Source: Burkholderia sp. S171
GTDB taxonomy: Bacteria; Pseudomonadota; Gammaproteobacteria; Burkholderiales; Burkholderiaceae
Direction of reading: 5' to 3'
Length of the DNA stretch: 64,000 bases
Assembly: GCF_009766085.1 (NCBI RefSeq)
Contig: NZ_LMUF01000007.1
Location: 488,504-552,503, forward strand
The notes under the pieces were generated by a model. It was not told the DNA's origin. It did no database searches and was given only the letters and a program-made list of their open reading frames with translations. Within the stretch, counting starts at the first letter, position 1. Every line of letters starts with the position of its first letter. Below are positions 41,872 to 51,266 of the stretch, in pieces. The position numbers were made by a program, and so were the translations under genes.

Positions 41872-43269
41872 ATGTCAGAGCAAATGTCACAGCACTTCGA
41901 CGCTATCGTGATCGGCACCGGACAAGGCGGTGGCCCGCTGGCAGTCAGGCTGGCCGAGAGCGGCCGGCGGACCGCCGTGATTGAACGGCATCTGTTCGGC
42001 GGCACCTGCGTGAACGTGGGCTGCACGCCGACCAAGACCTACGTGGCAAGCGCGCGTGCGGCGCACGTCGCGCGTCATGCCGGCGACTACGGGGTGATTG
42101 TGGAAGGCGAGGTGCGAGTCGATCTGGCGCAGGTCAAGGCGCGTAAGGACGGCGTAATCGCGGAGTCACGCAATGGCGTGGAGAAGTGGTTGCGCAGCAC
42201 GCCAGGGGTAACAGTGTTCAATGGCCACGGCCGCTTCACCGGCCCGCATTCGATCAGCGTGACAGGTCCCGGCGGCCAGCAGCAGGCGCTCGACGCGGAC
42301 GCGATCTTCATCAACACCGGCACGCGTGCAACCGTGCCGGAAGTCGATGGGCTGGCCGGCGTTTCACATCTGACGAATTCCACGATTCTCGAATTGACCG
42401 AGTTGCCGGCGCATCTCGCGATTGTCGGCGGAAGTTATATCGCACTGGAATTCGCGCAGATGTTCCGGCGTTTCGGCAGCCGCGTGACCGTGCTCGTCAG
42501 GGGCGATCGCGTGCTGGCACGTGAGGACAAGGATTTCGCCGAACAGGTCCAGAAGGTCCTATCGCGGGAGGGCGTGGAATTCTTGTTCAACACCGAGGCG
42601 TCGAAGCTCGAACCGGCAGGCAAGGGGATTCGGATCACGTTCGAAAACCAGACAAGCATCGAAGCATCGCATTTGCTGTTCGCGACGGGGCGCACGCCGA
42701 ACACGGATGACCTCGGGCTTGAGCACGCGGGCATCGTGTTGAACAAGCACGGTTTGATCGATGTGGACGGGCAGCTTCGCACCCGGACAGAAGGCATCTG
42801 GGCGCTTGGCGATGTCAACGGTCGCGGCGCATTCACGCATACGTCGTACAACGACTATGAAATCATCGCGTCGAACGTGGTGGACGGCGAAACGCGCAGT
42901 GTGGATTCGCGCATCATGTGTTACGCCGTTTTCGTCGATCCACCGTTCGCTCGTGTAGGCATGAGCGAGACGGAAGTACGCAAGGACGGCCGGAGCACGC
43001 TGATCGCCACCATGCCGATGTCGCGCGTTGGCCGGGCACGCGAACGTGGCGAGACAGATGGCTTTATGAAAGTGCTGGTGGATGCCGAAACGAAGAAGAT
43101 CATCGGCGCGGCCATGCTTGGTATCGAGGCCGATGAAGCCATCCATACGTTCATCGACATCATGAATGCCGACGCGCCGTACACCATGCTGCAACGCGCG
43201 ATGCATATTCATCCGACCGTCAGTGAGTTGATTCCTACGTTGCTCGGCATGCTGAAACCGCTGACGTGA
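41872..43269 (+). CDS. FAD-dependent pyridine nucleotide-disulfide oxidoreductase (mercuric-reductase-like)
   Basis: The 465-residue flavoprotein has FAD-binding GTGQGGGPLAVRLAESG, the redox-active disulfide GGTCVNVGCTPTKTYV, NAD-binding GGSYIALEFA, and a C-terminal dimerisation domain ending HIHPTVSELIPT. It resembles dihydrolipoamide dehydrogenases and mercuric reductases without the N-terminal metal-binding domain or the C-terminal Cys pair of MerA. A GGGAG site precedes the chosen ATG. Substrate is unknown. It diverges from the aldehyde dehydrogenase gene. Confidence 0.85.
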   Translation: MSEQMSQHFDAIVIGTGQGGGPLAVRLAESGRRTAVIERHLFGGTCVNVGCTPTKTYVASARAAHVARHAGDYGVIVEGEVRVDLAQVKARKDGVIAESRNGVEKWLRSTPGVTVFNGHGRFTGPHSISVTGPGGQQQALDADAIFINTGTRATVPEVDGLAGVSHLTNSTILELTELPAHLAIVGGSYIALEFAQMFRRFGSRVTVLVRGDRVLAREDKDFAEQVQKVLSREGVEFLFNTEASKLEPAGKGIRITFENQTSIEASHLLFATGRTPNTDDLGLEHAGIVLNKHGLIDVDGQLRTRTEGIWALGDVNGRGAFTHTSYNDYEIIASNVVDGETRSVDSRIMCYAVFVDPPFARVGMSETEVRKDGRSTLIATMPMSRVGRARERGETDGFMKVLVDAETKKIIGAAMLGIEADEAIHTFIDIMNADAPYTMLQRAMHIHPTVSELIPTLLGMLKPLT

Positions 43270-43270
43270 T

Positions 43271-44014
43271 TTACGCCCGGCGTTGCTTGATGCGTTGAGC
43301 GATAACCGGACTTTGAAGCGATCGCTCATAAGCGGTTCTGTCGGCGCTGAGCGTGGTGTCACCCTCGGCGATGGCGATGAGTTGGCGCTTCATCGATCGC
43401 ACGGTATCTGGCACGCAAGCGCGAAGTGCATCGATATATTCCGCCGTGCGCGAACTCAGTTGCTCGGGTTTGACGAGCTCGGTGAGGAAGCCGACGCGCA
43501 GCATCTCGGGCGCATCTAGCGTCATGCCCGTAAGAAAGAGCCGTTTCGCCTGAGCCAGTCCCAACTCGCGAACGTATCGACGCATGCCGTCGGGGTAGTA
43601 ATGCAAACCGATACGCGCAGCCGGCATGAACATGCGCGTGCCCTCTACGCCGATGCGCACATCGCAGCACAGCGCAAGATCCGTCGCCCCGCCATAGACG
43701 CTGCCATTGAGCGCGCAGACCGTGGGAAGCGGGCAAGCTTCGAGCTCGTTCAGGAAGCTTTCGAACGAATCGTCGATATTGCCCGCGGCCAATTCGGACA
43801 ACGTATAACCCGAACTGAATGTGGTCGCGCCGGTTCCTGTGACGACTAGCGCTATCGCCGTTTCATCGTTTGCCGCCGATGCAATCGTTTCCCTAAGCCC
43901 GGTCAGATCAGCCGGATCGATACGGTTATGTTGCTCCACACGCGTGAGCTGGATCGTGACAACGCCTTCGTGCCGCGAACAGGAAAAACCTGGGATGGTG
44001 CGGGTATTCGTCAT
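43271..44014 (-). CDS. Enoyl-CoA hydratase/isomerase family protein
   Basis: The 247-residue crotonase-family protein has the oxyanion-hole region (TTFSSGYTLSEL near 65-76, CALNGSVYGGATDLALCCDVRIG). A catalytic Glu of the classical hydratase is not clearly placed, so it could act as an isomerase or a different crotonase. It converges with the flavoprotein gene, one base apart. Next to it is the broken MFS gene; it may be a survivor of a fatty-acid or aromatic-acid CoA pathway. Confidence 0.8.
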   Translation of the reverse strand: MTNTRTIPGFSCSRHEGVVTIQLTRVEQHNRIDPADLTGLRETIASAANDETAIALVVTGTGATTFSSGYTLSELAAGNIDDSFESFLNELEACPLPTVCALNGSVYGGATDLALCCDVRIGVEGTRMFMPAARIGLHYYPDGMRRYVRELGLAQAKRLFLTGMTLDAPEMLRVGFLTELVKPEQLSSRTAEYIDALRACVPDTVRSMKRQLIAIAEGDTTLSADRTAYERSLQSPVIAQRIKQRRA

Positions 44015-44034
44015 GTTTTTCAGTGTGCCAAAGA

Positions 44035-44730
44035 TCAGTCGGGCAACGGTTGGCCGCGTGTTTCAATCGCCCACCGCAGCGTGATGATTCCAACAATGAA
44101 TATGCATGCGGTCAGCGCAATCGGCATGCCGAGCGTTCCAAAATGGCTCACGGCAACACCCAGGCACAGACTGACGCCTGCTGCAAAAAACCGTCCTATC
44201 GACGTGGAAAAGCAAACGCGGTAGCGCGGATCGAGGTCGGATATTGCTCGGGCAACCATAGTGCATACATGGCCGCGTTACCCCCGTCCAGGCCGATAAA
44301 AAACGACAGCGCCATGAACGGAACAAGCCCTGCATGAAAGTAGAACGCCCAGCCGAATCCTGCAACCAGGAACAGTGCTGCGGTGGCGTAATAAGCGGCG
44401 AGCGTAGGGCGGCGGCCGTAGCGATCGGCGAGAAACGGCAATATCAGATAACCGATGATCGTACCGATCGAATAAATGGCCGTGGTCGCAGAGGCCAGTT
44501 GATTGCGGTGATGGCATCGATTCCTTGCCGCTCCGCCAACTGGATGACCGCTGTCGGCAGATAGATCGAGCCGCCCCACAGCCCGAGAATGGCGACCGTC
44601 ACCAGCACTGAATTGACAATGGTCCGCTGCCTGTAGGGCTTGGAGAAGATATCGCGCAAGGGCTGTTGGCTCGGCGCCGCAACGGATGCGTCTGCATGCG
44701 TGCGTTTCCATTTGCGCGGTTCGCGGACCT
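44035..44730 (-). pseudogene. Broken MFS transporter, N-terminal half missing and frameshifted
   Basis: Three successive frames on the minus strand encode pieces of one MFS protein. The first runs from VREPRKWKRTHADASV through SIYLPTAVIQLAERQGI up to about 44503. The second gives ATTAIYSIGTIIGYLILPF and ADRYGRRPTLAAYYATA up to about 44217. The third gives TSIGRFFAAGVSLCLGV to the stop at 44035. Together they make about half to two-thirds of a metabolite:proton symporter-type permease. The first six or so helices are missing. It is broken by two frameshifts and a 5' deletion at a junction with another gene fragment. Confidence 0.8.
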
Positions 44731-44878
44731 TGAGCCCGAAGGTTCGGTTCGCATGCCACCGCCCATGTTGGGGGAACACACGATCGACGCGCTGGGCGAG
44801 TACGGCTTTTCAGACGAGCAAATCGATGCGTGGCTGACATCGCAGGTCGTGTTGCAGCATGAGCACGCGCTGGGCTGA
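44731..44878 (+). pseudogene. C-terminal fragment of CaiB/BaiF CoA-transferase
   Basis: A plus-strand open frame ends at 44878 with a segment PPPMLGEHTIDALGEYGF followed by SDEQIDAWLTSQVV. This resembles the conserved C-terminus of family III CoA-transferases (PPP-LGEHT motif). The rest of the gene is absent; the frame upstream of about 44730 coincides with the broken MFS gene on the other strand. It is best read as a fragment left by a deletion. The resemblance is by eye and needs an alignment. Confidence 0.6.
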
Positions 44879-44916
44879 ATCAAGCCCAAGTCCAGCACGT
44901 GCTCATAGAGGCGCCG

Positions 44917-46200
44917 TCAAGCCGCCGGGGTCGCTTCCTTCTCCTTGGCGGCTTCGTCGTTGGCGGCGGCATCGCGGGTTTCCGGCATCGCGAGCCATAC
45001 CAGCGCCACGGCCAGCGCACCGGCTGCGGCAAGTCCGAAGAAGCTGGTGTTCACGCCAAACTTGTCCGCCACGAACCCGGCAATCGCCGTGCTCAGCGTC
45101 GCCCCGACACCCGCCGCCAGCCCAAAGAATCCGATACACAAGTTGTACCGGCCCTTGCCGCCGGCCACGTCGGCTGCAATCAGCGGCAGCATTACACCGA
45201 ACACGGCCGCGCTGATACCGTCGAGCATCTGCACCGGCACCAGCAGGTAAGGGCTGGCCGCACTGCTCGCGGCCGCGAACAGCAGCGCACGCAACGGCAG
45301 CGCCGAGAAGCCGATGATCAGCACCGGCCGCCGTCCCCAGCTTTGCGCCTGCCGCCCGACCCACGGCGACAACCCCGCCACGATGAACTGCGGCACGATA
45401 ATGCACGCCGCAATCACGAGTTGAACGTTGTCGCCCATGTGCGCCGTGACTTCACCGGCGGCGAGGTTCAGCATGGCCGCATTCGACAAGTGAAACAGCA
45501 CCACGCACGCCGCGAAGGTCAAGAGCCTCGGGTCCCGCAGCAGATCGCGCAGGCTTTCAGGCCGCTCGGCCCCGGCCGCGCTCACCGCTTGCGCGATGCT
45601 CGCGCCCGCTTTCGCCGCCGCTTTTTTCATACGAGGCACGACAGGTGCCATCTCGTGATGAATCATGTTCAGCGCGACGAGCGCAGGCAATGCCAGCGCC
45701 GCCGTCAAGAAGAACACTGAGCGCAGCGACAGATACTCGCCGAACAAACCCATCGCCGCCGCCGTGAGCGCACTGCCGATGGACGCCCAGCGCGCATTGC
45801 GCCCGAGCCGGTTGCCGAGATCGGCACGCGAGACGAGGGCGAGCGAGATCGCGGCCATGGCGGGCACGAGCATGCAGCTCGCAAAGCCGTGCAGCACTTC
45901 GGCCGCGAACACGACGGTGAACGTGGGGCTCGCGCCAAGCAGCAACGCACTTACGATGATCGCGATGATGGCGGCAGCAGCCGCGCCCTTCTTGTTGCGC
46001 AACGCATCGACGAGCGCGCCGGCCGGCAACTGGCTCGCCATCGCGCTGATCGTACCGACGCTCAGCATCAGCCCGATCTCGCCTTGCGTCCATTTGTTCG
46101 CGGCGAGATAGGAAGCGATGAACGGCCCAAACCCGGTCTGCACATTCGCGACAAAGAAGTTCAGCCAATCGAGCGCGCGCAGACTTCGTGCAATTCCCAT
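44917..46200 (-). CDS. MFS transporter, substrate unknown
   Basis: The 427-residue membrane protein has twelve predicted helices: an early segment ASYLAANKWTQGEIG, ALVDALRNKKGAAAA, and a long central loop (about 195-225) rich in Ala and Lys. It ends with a charged Ala/Glu/Lys tail. It belongs to the general major facilitator superfamily but I do not recognise a subfamily. It sits 14 bp after a PRC-barrel lipoprotein gene on the same strand, so they are probably co-transcribed. Confidence 0.8.
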   Translation of the reverse strand: MGIARSLRALDWLNFFVANVQTGFGPFIASYLAANKWTQGEIGLMLSVGTISAMASQLPAGALVDALRNKKGAAAAAIIAIIVSALLLGASPTFTVVFAAEVLHGFASCMLVPAMAAISLALVSRADLGNRLGRNARWASIGSALTAAAMGLFGEYLSLRSVFFLTAALALPALVALNMIHHEMAPVVPRMKKAAAKAGASIAQAVSAAGAERPESLRDLLRDPRLLTFAACVVLFHLSNAAMLNLAAGEVTAHMGDNVQLVIAACIIVPQFIVAGLSPWVGRQAQSWGRRPVLIIGFSALPLRALLFAAASSAASPYLLVPVQMLDGISAAVFGVMLPLIAADVAGGKGRYNLCIGFFGLAAGVGATLSTAIAGFVADKFGVNTSFFGLAAAGALAVALVWLAMPETRDAAANDEAAKEKEATPAA

Positions 46201-46214
46201 ATTTCAGATCGTCC

Positions 46215-47306
46215 TCATTGTTTCGAGGGGCGCGCAACAGCCGCCGCACCGGCTTTCGCACCTGACGCCGGGCCGGAGGCCGCGGCCGCGGCCGGAACTG
46301 CAGCCGAAGCGGGCTCCGGCGACTCGGCGGGTTCCGGCGGCGGGACGACGGGCGAAATGATCTTGATCGGTTGATCGGGCGAGTAAGTGGGGGCGGCTTT
46401 GATCTGTGCGTCGGTGAAATCCAGTTGCAATTGCATTACCTTGTTGCGCGAGACCACGTGCAGGTCGGGCCAGTTCGCCGCGACTTGCCGTTTGTCGGCG
46501 GCGAGGGAATCGGAGAGATCGATGACGATTGCCTGGGGCTGCGCCTCGCTATCGATCAGCACGTCGACGACGCGGCCCATCCGCGCGCCGTTTTTCTGCG
46601 AAACATTGGAGTCGATAAGTTGGGCGAGCGTCGGCGGAATATCGTTGACTGATCCCGGTCTCGCCGAGGCTTCCTGAGCCTTCGCTTTCGCCACGCTCGA
46701 CGCTCCATTGCTGCCGGGCGTGGGTATGGCGAACGTGATGGGCGCTTTTTTGGTGGCCGGATTGAAGCGGAACGCGGTCCACGGGAAGGTCACCTTGCGG
46801 TCTCCAATACCCAGGAAACCCGCCAGATTCACGATCATGATTTTCGGTTTGCCGGTGGCATCGGCGTACATGTCCACTGCGCGGCCGATCACCTTGCCGT
46901 CCGGGCGCTGGATCTCGCTGTCGAGCAAACCGCGGATTTGCTCGTGCTGCATGATGCGCGTGGTGAGCAGCGGCGGCGGCACAGGCGGCGCTTTTTCTTC
47001 GACGGGCGGCGGCGGGGGCGGCGGCGGTTTTTTCGGCACGACCACACGCCGTTTGGGCGCGGGGCGCGGGGCTTTCGGTTCGGCCGGGGGCTGCGTGGCG
47101 ACCGGTGTCGATGCCGGCTCTTCCGGCTCCACGACTTCCGGCTCGGCCGGCGGTTGCGGCGTCGACAAATCGACAATGGGCGCAGGCGCCTGATGCGGGA
47201 ACAGGCTGCATCCCGACATGACCGCGAGGACAAGGAGGATCGCAAGCGTCCGGGCCACTGTTCGCCAGTGCCATTCGTACGCTCGAAGCGGGAAACCGCC
47301 ACTCAT
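46215..47306 (-). CDS. Proline-rich lipoprotein with two PRC-barrel domains
   Basis: The 363-residue protein has a lipoprotein-like signal (hydrophobic 20-31, MSGC at 30-33), a Pro/Glu/Lys-rich linker with eight prolines in a row near 95, then two PRC-barrel-like segments (QIRGLLDSEIQRPDGKVIGRAV and AQLIDSNVSQKNGARMGRV). The C-terminus is Ala/Pro-rich. PRC barrels occur in RimM, photosynthetic reaction centres and many small proteins of unknown role. The ATG has a GGAG site; a longer upstream frame is not needed. It leads the MFS gene. Confidence 0.75.
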   Translation of the reverse strand: MSGGFPLRAYEWHWRTVARTLAILLVLAVMSGCSLFPHQAPAPIVDLSTPQPPAEPEVVEPEEPASTPVATQPPAEPKAPRPAPKRRVVVPKKPPPPPPPPVEEKAPPVPPPLLTTRIMQHEQIRGLLDSEIQRPDGKVIGRAVDMYADATGKPKIMIVNLAGFLGIGDRKVTFPWTAFRFNPATKKAPITFAIPTPGSNGASSVAKAKAQEASARPGSVNDIPPTLAQLIDSNVSQKNGARMGRVVDVLIDSEAQPQAIVIDLSDSLAADKRQVAANWPDLHVVSRNKVMQLQLDFTDAQIKAAPTYSPDQPIKIISPVVPPPEPAESPEPASAAVPAAAAASGPASGAKAGAAAVARPSKQ

Positions 47307-47464
47307 CACAAGAGCTCCATGTTGCAGGACTGCCTTCACGAAATTCGTGCGCCGTCGCACGGGTTGTCGGCGGCGCGTGGGTTAGGGGAGGTTCGAGTTA
47401 ATGTCCGATTCGGAACGCGCGAGCGGCACACGCAAGCGGCTGTATCCGTTTCGTCCGGCCGCGC

Positions 47465-48043
47465 TCAAAAGCCCGGCGGACGCGACTTCGCCTCGGTCGC
47501 CTGCGCGAGCCGCGCGGCGGTGTCGGGAGCGCCCATCTTCGCGGCGGCGTCGCGTGCGGTGAAACCGTTCGCGTCCTTCGCGTCGGGGTTCGCGCCTTTC
47601 TCGATCAGGAACTCGACCATCTCCATGCGATTGAACATGGCCGCGATCATCAACGCGGTGCGTCCGTCCGGCGATGCCCCTTCCACGTCCGCGCCGTGTT
47701 CCAGCAATGCCTCGATGACCGGCTTGTACCCCTTGAACGCCGCGCCTGCAATCGGCGTCTGGCCGTTGTCGTTGCGCAGGTTCGGATCCGCCTTGTGTCC
47801 AAGCAGCACGCGCACCGCATCGGCATGGCCGTGATAGCTGGCAAGCATGACGAGCGTGTCGCCTTTATCGTTACGCAGGTTCGGCGGCAAGCCTTTATGC
47901 AGCAAGGTGTCGAGCATGGCGGCGTCGCCGCGGCGGGCTACGTCGAAGACCTCGCTCGCGAAATCGATGAGTTCGTCGCTCATGGGTTCCGGGCTTTGAC
48001 CGGGCTTGCCGGCGGATGAGTCGGCGGATGAGTCGGGCTGCAT
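47465..48043 (-). CDS. Ankyrin-repeat protein
   Basis: About 192 residues hold four ankyrin repeats: GDTLVMLASYHGHADAVRVL, GQTPIAGAAFKGYKPVIEAL, GRTALMIAAMFNRMEMVEFL and a final GFTARDAAAKMG. They are preceded by a Ser/Asp-rich head. Such proteins act through protein-protein binding; in this family they are often soluble cytoplasmic. The start at 48043 follows a GGAG site; others at 47983 and 48055 are possible. The function is unknown. Confidence 0.8.
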   Translation of the reverse strand: MQPDSSADSSAGKPGQSPEPMSDELIDFASEVFDVARRGDAAMLDTLLHKGLPPNLRNDKGDTLVMLASYHGHADAVRVLLGHKADPNLRNDNGQTPIAGAAFKGYKPVIEALLEHGADVEGASPDGRTALMIAAMFNRMEMVEFLIEKGANPDAKDANGFTARDAAAKMGAPDTAARLAQATEAKSRPPGF

Positions 48044-48644
48044 GGGAGGCTCCATTAGGATTGCACGGACCGGTGCGGCGCGGCCGCTGCTCGATGCCGG
48101 GATGGCAGGCGGGCGCCGGGTCGGGCGATGTTCGGTAGGTACTGCGTGCAGCGTCGATGTCAGGCGGTGTCGTTCAGTTGCGTCGGTTGCATCGGTTGCA
48201 TATGGCATCGGTCCTGCGGTCATTCCTGGTTTCTGCGGCTTCCATCAGTGCGTCAGGATACACAGGTTTGGCGGCGGCCCGCACCGTGATAGCAGGAATC
48301 GCGCCTTGTCCGGGCGACCGGGCTTCCTGACCTGACATCCTGTCCAGACCGCGTGTTCGGAGCGTCATTCTAATGGGTGCGTCTTCATCGGCCGTTGTTC
48401 TTCAGTGCCGCTAAATGTGACTGATCAGTTTGACCGGCGGTTTATTGGTGTTCGCAGCGGCGTTGCGCGCTCCTCGTTGCGGTCTCTTTTCGCCTTGCGT
48501 GAGCGTTGTTCATCGGCAGATCGCCCAGCCTGCCGTCCTTGGGATTTTTGCTCGTGTTCGCCGGCAAGGTTATCGGCGGCTCTTTGCTTGACCTATGCGT
48601 ATCGCGCGCTTACGCTCGCCAGCACTTCAATCTGGAAATGCACC
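48044..48644. other. Intergenic region, no gene seen
   Basis: About 600 bp between divergent genes with no convincing coding sequence on either strand. A small 9-bp tandem repeat (TTGCATCGG-like units) lies near 48177-48203. Open frames extend both flanking genes into the region but without ribosome sites. Promoters of both genes should lie here. Confidence 0.45.
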
Positions 48645-49280
48645 GTGAGCCCCAACAACGCCGATAACCCCGACACGCTCCGCCGCGTGGCGCCCGCCGC
48701 CGAACGCAATCGTGGACCCATTCTCGAAGTGCTGAGCCGCGCTTTGCCCAAGGCCGGCGTCGTCCTCGAAATCGCGAGCGGAACGGGGCAGCATGCCGTC
48801 CACTTCGCCGCGGCGCTGCCCACCGTCACCTGGCAACCGAGCGATCCCGACGCGGCTTCGCGGGCATCTATCGACGCCTGGCGCAAGCACGCTTCACTCG
48901 CCAACCTCAACGCACCGATCGCCCTGGATGTCCGGTCCGCTCCCTGGCCGGTGCCGGATTCCCTTGCGGCAATTGTCTGCATCAACATGATCCATATTGC
49001 GCCGTGGGCGGCAGCCGAAGGGCTTTTCCAGGGAGCCGGCAAGCGCCTGACGAACGACGGCGTGCTGTTTTTGTACGGACCTTACAAGCGCGACGGGGCA
49101 CATACCGCTCCGAGCAACGAAGCCTTCGACAACCAGCTTCGCGCGACCAATCCATCCTGGGGCGTTCGAAATATGGAAGACGTTATGCAGCTCGGCCGTG
49201 CGGCAGATTTGTGGATGGAAGAAGCCGTGCCCATGCCCGCAAACAACTTCTGCCTGATATTCCGGCGCACCGGAATCTGA
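48645..49280 (+). CDS. DUF938 family SAM-dependent methyltransferase-like protein
   Basis: The 211-residue protein has the DUF938 pattern: the AAERNRGPILEVLSR start, a SAM-site strand VLEIASGTGQHAVHFA, SDPDAASRASI, and a later NMIHIAPW and FLYGPYKRDG. It is a Rossmann-type methyltransferase fold of unknown substrate. I chose the GTG at 48645 behind a GGAAAT site, because the conserved domain begins just after. The longer frame back to 48405 lacks a ribosome site. Confidence 0.75.
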   Translation: MSPNNADNPDTLRRVAPAAERNRGPILEVLSRALPKAGVVLEIASGTGQHAVHFAAALPTVTWQPSDPDAASRASIDAWRKHASLANLNAPIALDVRSAPWPVPDSLAAIVCINMIHIAPWAAAEGLFQGAGKRLTNDGVLFLYGPYKRDGAHTAPSNEAFDNQLRATNPSWGVRNMEDVMQLGRAADLWMEEAVPMPANNFCLIFRRTGI

Positions 49281-49629
49281 GGTATCGGGAGGGAGGCAGC
49301 CGAACCGAGGCACCGAATCTGGCAGATCCAACGCAGGGCGCTTCGAACGGTTCCATATCGGCTGGATGAAGAGCGCACGGGGCACCGTAGGCACGACGCA
49401 AAAGACGTTGTAAGAATGTCCTCCGGCGGAGCGGCGAAGTGCCGCAAAAAAAGCCGCCGCACTGCCCGCGCACGCCCATCCAGCCCGCTTCCGATGCCAG
49501 CCGCCGCCCCTCGCCGCGCCTCAATTGTCGTCTGGCGTGTAGACTGCGTTAGGCCTTTGGTTGCAACGTCTCCTCAAAGCACTTTTTTCGTCTGTTTTCT
49601 GCCGATTCCCTCAAGCGGAGGCATCGTAC
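49281..49629. other. Intergenic region, no gene seen
   Basis: About 350 bp upstream of the Rieske oxygenase gene. It is GC-rich and holds no convincing coding sequence or strong hairpin. The promoter of the oxygenase gene is expected near the end. Confidence 0.4.
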
Positions 49630-50769
49630 ATGCATGTAGCACTGCAACAGGACGTCGCTTCGAGCGAACTTTCGTCCCAACAGTCTCAACCGTCGGCGCG
49701 CGATCTGCGTCGTGTCGATATTCACCCCGATCACTGGTATCCGGTCGCCTGGTCGCGGGAAGTAAAACGCGGCAAGGCGCATGGCGTTCGTTTTGCCGGC
49801 GACCCCGTCGTGCTCGTCCGTACGGAAAGCGGCAAGGTGTTCGCGCTGGAAGACCGCTGCGCGCATCGCCAGGTGCCGCTGCACGCGGGCGTAGTCGACG
49901 GCGAATCCATTCGCTGCTGTTATCACGGCTGGACCTACGACTGCACCGGCCGCTGTATCGACGTCCCGTATCTCGGGCGCGAACGCCTGCCGAACGGCGT
50001 GCGCTCGTATCCGTGCCGCGAAGAAGCCGGCCTGATCTTCATTTTCCCCGGCGACCCGCTGCTCGCCGAGACCACGCCGTTTCCCGCGCTGGGTTCTGTC
50101 GGCGATAAAGCCTATAAAACCCGTCGCTTCGGTCGCGAAGTGAAGTGCCATTACACCTTCATGCACGAGAACCTGATGGACATGAACCATCAGTTCCTGC
50201 ATCGCAAGCAGATGGGGCAGATGAAGGCGCGTTCAGTCGGGCGCAGCCGCGGTGAAGATTGGGTGGAAGTGAACTACACGTTCGCGCGCGAGGAGGGCAA
50301 GCAGCCGATCGGCGAGGCGCTGGTGTTCAGCCAGAAGCGCGGCACGAAGCCTGACGATAACAACAAAGACGTGATGACGATCCGCACGGAGTATCCGTAC
50401 CAGACGCTCAGGATCCGTACCAAGGACCAGACGATGGTGATGGATCTGTGGATCGCGTACGTGCCGCTCGACGCCGAGCAGCGCACCAACCGCACGTTCG
50501 GCCTGCTGTCTATCCGCCGGCCGAAGATCCCGGGCATTCTTGATGCCGCGTGGCCGTTGCTGGTGTGGTTCACCGAGCGTATCTTCAAGGAAGACCGGTG
50601 GATTGTGGAGCGCGAGCAGGAAGCGCATGACCGGCAAGGCGCCGATCATAACCATGAGGTGTTCCCGGTCATCCTCGAACTGCGCTCGCTGCTGACTGAA
50701 TGCGGTGCGCCGCTTCGAGAACCCGCGACGGAGCGTCGTGTGCATATGATTCAGCCGATCAGTGACTGA
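49630..50769 (+). CDS. Rieske [2Fe-2S] aromatic ring-hydroxylating oxygenase, alpha-subunit-like
   Basis: The 379-residue protein has an N-terminal Rieske centre with Cys/His ligands in RCAHRQVPLHAG and RCCYHGWTYDCTG (CxH...CxxH), and a C-terminal catalytic domain with the mononuclear iron site around HENLMDMNHQFLHRK. It resembles vanillate O-demethylase- or PaO-type monomeric oxygenases. A GGAGG site precedes the ATG. No reductase gene is adjacent, so its electron partner must be elsewhere. The substrate is unknown. Confidence 0.85.
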   Translation: MHVALQQDVASSELSSQQSQPSARDLRRVDIHPDHWYPVAWSREVKRGKAHGVRFAGDPVVLVRTESGKVFALEDRCAHRQVPLHAGVVDGESIRCCYHGWTYDCTGRCIDVPYLGRERLPNGVRSYPCREEAGLIFIFPGDPLLAETTPFPALGSVGDKAYKTRRFGREVKCHYTFMHENLMDMNHQFLHRKQMGQMKARSVGRSRGEDWVEVNYTFAREEGKQPIGEALVFSQKRGTKPDDNNKDVMTIRTEYPYQTLRIRTKDQTMVMDLWIAYVPLDAEQRTNRTFGLLSIRRPKIPGILDAAWPLLVWFTERIFKEDRWIVEREQEAHDRQGADHNHEVFPVILELRSLLTECGAPLREPATERRVHMIQPISD

Positions 50770-50810
50770 TGCCGGCTGGCTCGCACGCACGACAAAATGC
50801 CGCAGTACCA

Positions 50811-50835
50811 ACGTCTTGGGTCTTAGCCAAGACGT
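50811..50835. repeat. Perfect 9-bp inverted repeat after the Rieske gene
   Basis: ACGTCTTGG and CCAAGACGT flank a 7-base loop, 42 bp after the Rieske gene stop and 38 bp before the next ATG. It has no T-run. It might be a weak terminator or a regulatory site. Confidence 0.5.
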
Positions 50836-50873
50836 CGCAGTCATGAAGTATTAACCAGAAGAGGTCGACCATC

Positions 50874-51137
50874 ATGGAACCCAACTCGACAGAGAACCCG
50901 GTCAAGCCGGCGGTGAACGCGCCTCCCGAACAGGATCATTTCGATGCCGCCATCAGCCACGTCGATCATTCCTATGCGTCGGGTGTCATGGCTGCAGGCG
51001 CGGCCAAGGGCATTCTCTATAGCGTGATCGAGACGCTGGGCACGCTTATCGGCGACCCGGATTTGCCGGAGCATGCGCGGTCCGGTTATCAGGCGTTAAG
51101 AGTGAGTGCGCAAGAACTGCGCTCGAAGATCGATTAA
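50874..51137 (+). CDS. Small hypothetical protein
   Basis: The 87-residue protein has a Pro/Asn-rich start, then a helical part with an Ala/Gly segment (YASGVMAAGAAKGILYSVIETL) and a final hydrophilic helix. An AGAGG site precedes the ATG. No membrane segment or signal is evident. I do not recognise a family. Confidence 0.6.
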   Translation: MEPNSTENPVKPAVNAPPEQDHFDAAISHVDHSYASGVMAAGAAKGILYSVIETLGTLIGDPDLPEHARSGYQALRVSAQELRSKID

Positions 51138-51266
51138 GCGTTTGCGCTTTGTTATCGTTTCAGCATCGAGTCGTGCAGCCAGTCCCTGTGACGCATTTTT
51201 ATGGTCGCCGGGTAACCAAATCGCAACGGCTCGGGCAATAATGTCAGGTCAACCACGGAGCACATC

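Noticed and set aside
48170-48210. Nine-base repeats in the gap before the DUF938 gene
   Set aside because: Only three short imperfect units, probably slippage. They do not look like a binding array or a microsatellite of consequence.
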